Assembly (NCBI GenBank): GCA_004552595.1
Contig: SFNX01000061.1
Span: 1-10,308, forward strand
DNA length: 10,308 bases
Reading direction: 5' to 3'
From: Lachnospiraceae bacterium
Lineage (GTDB): Bacteria; Bacillota; Clostridia; Lachnospirales; Lachnospiraceae
This document shows positions 6,720 to 10,308 of this stretch, piece by piece. The notes beneath the pieces were generated by a model. That model saw nothing but the letters and a program-made list of their open reading frames with translations. It did no database searches and was not told where the DNA came from. Positions within the stretch are counted from its first letter, which is position 1; each line of letters opens with the position of its first letter. The position numbers and the translations under genes are program-made.

Positions 6720-6763
6720 TCATGAATCGAAGTGAAAAACAATTATTAGCGGAGGAGGTCAAT

Positions 6764-7762
6764 ATGCTAGTATTTTTATTAATTCTATTTATTATTATTG
6801 TTATCTTCGTTATTAGGACTATTAATATAGTCGGACAGGGACATGCATATGTTATTGAGTGGCTTGGTTCATATCAGACAACATGGGAGCATGGATTACA
6901 TATCAAGATTCCTATTATTCAAAAGATTGCAAAAAAGGTTTCTCTAAAGGAACAGGTTGCGGATTTCCCGCCTCAGCCGGTTATAACAAAAGATAATGTT
7001 ACAATCCAGATTGATACGGTAGTTTATTACAGTATTGTTGATCCTAAGCTTTTTGCATATGGTGCTGAAAGACCGTTAGTAGCTCTTGAAAATCTTACAG
7101 CTACTACACTTCGTAACATTATTGGTGAATTAGAGCTTGATGAAACACTTACAAGCCGTGATACAATTAACGGCAAAATGACGAACATTCTTGATGAAGC
7201 TACTGACCCTTGGGGAATCAGAGTTCACAGAGTAGAGCTTAAGAACATTATTCCACCTAAGGATATCCAGGAATCAATGGAAAAGCAGATGCGAGCAGAG
7301 CGTGAAAAGAGACAGACGCTTCTTGAAGCCGAGGCTCACAGACAGTCAATTATCACACGTGCAGAAGGTGATAAGCAGGCGCTTGTTCTTAAAGCAGAAG
7401 CAGAAAGAGATGCAGCAATTGCAAAGGCAACAGGTCAGGCTGAATCAATCCGTCTTGTATATGAGGCAGAGGCTAAAGGTCTTGAAATGCTTGCAAAGGC
7501 TAAGATGAACGATAATGTTATTGCCCTTAAGAAGCTTGAAGCATTAAAGGATGTAGCTAACGGTAATGCTACTAAGATGATCATCCCATCGGATGTATTA
7601 AAGGCTACTTCAGATACATTTTTACAGGGCGAAATGTTTGGAGAGGGCTTTAAGGATACAATTAAGGATCCTGTAGTAAAGGCAAAAGAACCAAAGGCTA
7701 AGGACGAATGCTGCGATAAGCCCGAAGCAAGTGCCGAGACAAAGAGAATGACAGATTCATAA
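6764..7762 (+). CDS. SPFH / band 7 (stomatin, QmcA-like) membrane scaffold protein
   Basis: Membrane protein of the stomatin/prohibitin/flotillin/HflK family. These form large oligomeric rings that organise membrane microdomains and often regulate proteases or other membrane proteins. I chose the ATG at 6764, not the in-frame ATG at 6722, because GGAGGAGGT (6751-6759) sits just before it and the protein then begins directly with a hydrophobic helix (residues 1-19). It has 332 residues. The band 7 domain covers about 22-175 (GQGHAYVIEWLGSY, DNVTIQIDTVVYYSI, then RVELKNIIPPKDIQ). An Ala/Glu/Arg/Lys coiled coil follows at 170-250, with the typical MRAEREKRQ and ATGQAES elements. The tail from 300 is Lys/Pro-rich with a Cys pair (316-317). 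No NfeD partner gene is adjacent. It is monocistronic, ending at a strong terminator. Confidence 0.93.
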   Translation: MLVFLLILFIIIVIFVIRTINIVGQGHAYVIEWLGSYQTTWEHGLHIKIPIIQKIAKKVSLKEQVADFPPQPVITKDNVTIQIDTVVYYSIVDPKLFAYGAERPLVALENLTATTLRNIIGELELDETLTSRDTINGKMTNILDEATDPWGIRVHRVELKNIIPPKDIQESMEKQMRAEREKRQTLLEAEAHRQSIITRAEGDKQALVLKAEAERDAAIAKATGQAESIRLVYEAEAKGLEMLAKAKMNDNVIALKKLEALKDVANGNATKMIIPSDVLKATSDTFLQGEMFGEGFKDTIKDPVVKAKEPKAKDECCDKPEASAETKRMTDS

Positions 7763-7777
7763 TTAATGTATTATAAT

Positions 7778-7810
7778 AAAATGCGACCGAATATTTCGGT
7801 CGCATTTTTT
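7778..7810 (+). terminator. Strong intrinsic terminator after the SPFH gene
   Basis: Perfect 14-pair stem: AAAATGCGACCGAA (7778-7791), loop TAT (7792-7794), TTCGGTCGCATTTT (7795-7808), ending in a six-T run (7805-7810). It starts 16 bases after the SPFH stop codon. The GC-rich core, GCGACCG with CGGTCGC, stands out clearly from the AT-rich surroundings. Confidence 0.95.
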
Positions 7811-7881
7811 AATAAAAAAATAAGGGAATTTATTCGGAATTTAATGCATTAATTAAAATATAAGTGGTGAATTAAGTTCTT

Positions 7882-7910
7882 TTTATTTTGAAAGAGAATG
7901 GTAGTATATT
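7882..7910 (+). promoter_or_regulatory. Candidate promoter for the CE4/GH127 unit
   Basis: TATATT (7905-7910) lies 30 bases before the ATG at 7941, with a poor -35 candidate, TTTATT (7882-7887), at a 17-base spacing. A promoter is expected here because a terminator closes the upstream gene and the next two genes are closely spaced. The weak -35 box would suit a gene needing an activator, but no operator is visible. Confidence 0.25.
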
Positions 7911-7940
7911 GGGATTACGACAGACGAAAGGATGTAGTTT

Positions 7941-8651
7941 ATGAAAAGGATGATTTTGCCTGAAGGGAAAAAGAAAGTATTAACACTTAGCTATGATGAT
8001 GAAGTTACGCAGGATATAAGATTTGTCGGAATACTTAATAAATACGGAATTAAATGCACATTTAACTTAAATTCCGGAACATTTGGAATTAAAGAAAAAT
8101 GTGTGCATTATAAAAACGGTGTAGAAGTAGACCATATTAAGATTAGTAGGGAGCAGGCAAAAACATTGTATAAAGGACATGAAATTGCTGCGCATACCGT
8201 TCATCATTATGACCTTGCAAAAATTACGGATGATGAAGTAAGAAGCGAAGTTAAAAATGATATTATTGCATTGTCTGAAATTGCCGGATATAAGGTTAAG
8301 GGAATGGCATATCCTTACGGAACATTTAATGATCATATTGATGAGCTGTTAAAGGAATGCGGAGTTCTGTATTCAAGAACGGTTGAGGATACTCATAGCT
8401 TTGATATTCCCGATAACTTCCTTCAGTGGCACCCTACTATTAATTTTGGAGAGGAAGGATTTGACGAATTAACAGATAGGTTTCTTGAAGAGTCTAATGA
8501 GCAGAAGCTATTCTACATATGGGGCCATAGCTATGAATTTGATGCGTACAATTCATGGGACAGATTTGAAGAGTTCTGTAAGAAGATTTCAGGCAGAGAC
8601 GACGTATTATACGCAACGAATATTGAAGTATATAATATGTGCAATATGTGA
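7941..8651 (+). CDS. CE4-type polysaccharide deacetylase-family protein, cytoplasmic
   Basis: A 236-residue NodB-homology (carbohydrate esterase 4) protein. These enzymes usually remove acetyl groups from sugars using a divalent metal. Motif 1 is TLSYDDE (15-21), giving catalytic Asp19 and metal-binding Asp20. Motif 2 is HTVHH (85-89), giving metal ligands His85 and His89, so the metal triad is intact. Motif 3 is AYPYG (123-127), with Ala where the common RxPY has Arg. WHPT (163-166) and IWGHSYEF (193-200, His196) supply the C-terminal active-site His region. There is no signal peptide or membrane helix, unlike peptidoglycan or xylan deacetylases that act outside the cell. The ribosome site is AAAGGA (7927-7932). 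The GH127 gene follows after 26 bases with no terminator, so both are probably co-transcribed and act on the same imported sugar. The real substrate is unknown, and it may not be an acetyl sugar. Confidence 0.88.
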   Translation: MKRMILPEGKKKVLTLSYDDEVTQDIRFVGILNKYGIKCTFNLNSGTFGIKEKCVHYKNGVEVDHIKISREQAKTLYKGHEIAAHTVHHYDLAKITDDEVRSEVKNDIIALSEIAGYKVKGMAYPYGTFNDHIDELLKECGVLYSRTVEDTHSFDIPDNFLQWHPTINFGEEGFDELTDRFLEESNEQKLFYIWGHSYEFDAYNSWDRFEEFCKKISGRDDVLYATNIEVYNMCNM

Positions 8652-8677
8652 TTTTTCACAAAGCAAACGGAGGTTAT

Positions 8678-10308
8678 ATGAAGGTACAAAATCAGAGTAA
8701 CAGTAACAGATTCAGAGGAAAAGGATTTATCGGACGTTATCAGGAGCTTATCCGTAATGTCGTTATCCCATATCAGTATGAAGTATTAAACGATAGAATA
8801 GACGGAATTGAAAAGAGTCATGCAATTACTAATTTCATAAATGCACATAAGGCACTTATCGGGGAAAATGACCATGATGGATTTTATGGAATGGTGTTTC
8901 AGGACAGCGATGTTGCAAAATGGATAGAGGCAGCAGCATATTCATTAGGAATTTGTCCTGATAGTGAACTCGAAAGAATGGTTGATGAAGTAATAGATAT
9001 TGTTGCAGATGCACAGGATGAAGATGGATATCTTGACACTTATTTCACGATTAAAGATAAGGAAAAGCGTTTTACAAATCTGTTCGAAGCACATGAACTG
9101 TACTGCAACGGTCATATGATAGAGGCAGCAGTTGCTTATTTTGAGGCGACAGGGAAAAGCAAGCTATTAAATGTGATGAAAAAATGTGCAGATCATATTT
9201 ATGATATATTTATCACCGGTAAAAAGGCCGGATATCCGGGACATCCTGAGATAGAGCTTGCTTTGATGAGACTATACAGGGTAACTTCTGAAAAAAAGTA
9301 TCTTGAATTAGCAAAGCATTTTATTGATGTAAGAGGAGTTGACCCTGAGTTTTTTGAAAAGGAAACTAAGGAAAGAGATTGGAACATCTGGGGCGCAGAC
9401 GCTAAAGACACAGAATACAATCAGTCAATGATGCCATTAAGAAAACAAAAAGATGCAGTCGGACATAGTGTACGTGCTGTATATTTGTATACGGCGATGG
9501 CAGATTTAGCTTCTGAGACAGATGATAAGGAGCTTAAGGAAGCATGTAAAAATCTCTGGAACAGCATTGTGAAGAAGAGAATGTATGTAACAGGTGGCAT
9601 TGGATCTACTGTAATAGGAGAAGCTTTCACCGTTGATTACAATTTGCCGAATGATACTGTGTATGCTGAGACCTGTGCTTCAATAGGACTTATGTATTTT
9701 GCCTCAAGAATGCTTGAGCTTGAAGTAATCGGTGAATATGCGGATGTAATGGAACGAGCATTTTATAATACAGTTCTTGCAGGTATGCAGCTTGATGGAA
9801 AGAGATTTTTCTATGTTAATCCGTTAGAAGTAATACCGGGTGTTTCCGGTGTTGCATGTACTCATAAGCACACATTACCTGAGAGACCGACATGGTATGC
9901 ATGTGCATGCTGTCCTCCAAATGTTGCCAGGACTGTTGGTTCAATTGCAAAATACGCATATGGCGAGAATGAAACTGCAATATTTTGCCATATGTATATT
10001 GAAGGACAGATGCAATTTAACAACGGAACCGTAATTGAGTGTGAAACAGATTATCCGTATGAATTATCCGTAAATTACAAAATAAAGAAGGGTAATACAA
10101 GAATCGCAATACATATTCCGGGCTGGAGTCATAATTCATATTCTGTATACCTTGGAGATAAAAGGATAGATAATAATCTGTCTAAAGGCTACATTTATTT
10201 AGATGTAAAAGAAGGAGATGAAATAAAAGTAGTGCTTGATGATTCGATTAAAAAGATATACTGTTCAACGAAGGTATCAAGCAATTCAGGTCAGGTCGCA
10301 ATTCAAAG
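8678..10308 (+). CDS. GH127 beta-L-arabinofuranosidase (3' end outside window)
   Basis: Retaining glycoside hydrolase that releases L-arabinose from beta-L-arabinofuranosides, such as beta-1,2-linked arabinobiose from plant hydroxyproline-rich glycoproteins or pectin side chains. In HypBA1 of Bifidobacterium, Glu322 is the acid/base, Cys417 the nucleophile, and Glu338, Cys340, Cys417 and Cys418 hold zinc. The same pattern is present here: Glu315 in IGEAFT, Glu331 and Cys333 in YAETCAS (16 and 18 residues on, the same spacing), and Cys411-Cys412 in ACCPPNVAR-like sequence. Other landmarks are GRYQELIRNVVIPYQ (19-33) and the HEL and GHPEIE stretches of the (alpha/alpha)6 barrel. From about residue 445 a beta-sandwich domain begins (IPGWS). 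There is no signal peptide, so it acts in the cytoplasm. The first 543 codons are seen of an expected 640-660. The start follows GGAGGT (8669-8674) at short spacing. It is the second gene after the CE4-like protein. Confidence 0.95.
   Translation, partial: MKVQNQSNSNRFRGKGFIGRYQELIRNVVIPYQYEVLNDRIDGIEKSHAITNFINAHKALIGENDHDGFYGMVFQDSDVAKWIEAAAYSLGICPDSELERMVDEVIDIVADAQDEDGYLDTYFTIKDKEKRFTNLFEAHELYCNGHMIEAAVAYFEATGKSKLLNVMKKCADHIYDIFITGKKAGYPGHPEIELALMRLYRVTSEKKYLELAKHFIDVRGVDPEFFEKETKERDWNIWGADAKDTEYNQSMMPLRKQKDAVGHSVRAVYLYTAMADLASETDDKELKEACKNLWNSIVKKRMYVTGGIGSTVIGEAFTVDYNLPNDTVYAETCASIGLMYFASRMLELEVIGEYADVMERAFYNTVLAGMQLDGKRFFYVNPLEVIPGVSGVACTHKHTLPERPTWYACACCPPNVARTVGSIAKYAYGENETAIFCHMYIEGQMQFNNGTVIECETDYPYELSVNYKIKKGNTRIAIHIPGWSHNSYSVYLGDKRIDNNLSKGYIYLDVKEGDEIKVVLDDSIKKIYCSTKVSSNSGQVAIQ

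Noticed and set aside
6722..6763. In-frame ATG 42 bases upstream as the start of the SPFH protein
   Set aside because: It has no ribosome site and would add a polar 14-residue extension in front of the membrane helix. The strong GGAGGAGGT lies just before the ATG at 6764.
7771..7776. TATAAT-like sequence between the SPFH stop codon and its terminator
   Set aside because: Any transcript from it would meet the strong terminator at once, so it is probably a chance AT-rich match.
1..10308. Mobile element, CRISPR array, tRNA or rRNA, riboswitch, defence system or toxin-antitoxin pair
   Set aside because: I saw no spaced repeats, transposase or integrase motifs, cloverleaf sequences or conserved riboswitch cores, and the genes are ordinary chromosomal families.

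Overview
The window looks like a chromosomal segment from an AT-rich, low-GC Gram-positive bacterium, most likely a motile, plant-polysaccharide-using member of the Lachnospiraceae (a Lachnospira, Roseburia or Butyrivibrio type). This is inferred from AT-rich codon use, purine-rich Shine-Dalgarno (SD) sites, a membrane chemoreceptor, a sporulation-type (DacF-like) D,D-carboxypeptidase and a GH127 beta-L-arabinofuranosidase. No database search was possible, so the genus is a guess. Nothing points to a phage, plasmid, insertion sequence, CRISPR array, tRNA or rRNA. No gene-free stretch exceeds 300 bases; the longest is about 200 bases, at 6564-6763.

Layout. Bases 2-1390 hold the C-terminal part of a methyl-accepting chemotaxis protein cut by the left edge. 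A nicotinate phosphoribosyltransferase (pncB, 1417-2862) follows closely. A symmetric hairpin terminator at 2869-2894 separates pncB from the convergent 16S rRNA methyltransferase gene rsmI (2893-3720, minus). The next forward cluster holds a membrane-anchored D-Ala-D-Ala carboxypeptidase (3852-5075), a YihX-like HAD phosphatase (5084-5710) and a 128-residue protein of unknown family (5775-6161). The last of these has a hairpin over its ribosome binding site and start codon. It ends tail-to-tail, with a 6-base overlap, against a minus-strand DUF202-like two-helix membrane protein (6156-6563). That gene is divergent from an SPFH/stomatin-like membrane scaffold protein (6764-7762), which ends in a strong terminator (7778-7810). 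The right end is a two-gene unit: a CE4-type deacetylase-fold protein without a signal peptide (7941-8651), then a GH127 beta-L-arabinofuranosidase (8678 to the right edge, truncated).

How the genes work together. Most are housekeeping: NAD salvage, ribosome decoding-centre methylation, peptidoglycan trimming and membrane organisation. The only visible pathway unit is the right-hand pair. Both proteins appear cytoplasmic and could act on imported arabinose-containing oligosaccharides, the CE4-like protein perhaps removing an acyl group and GH127 releasing L-arabinose. I see no clearly novel system. The points most worth a second look are the translation-blocking hairpin before the 128-residue orphan gene, the orphan protein itself, the cytoplasmic CE4/GH127 pair, and the DUF202/SPFH divergent pair that lacks a neighbouring NfeD gene.
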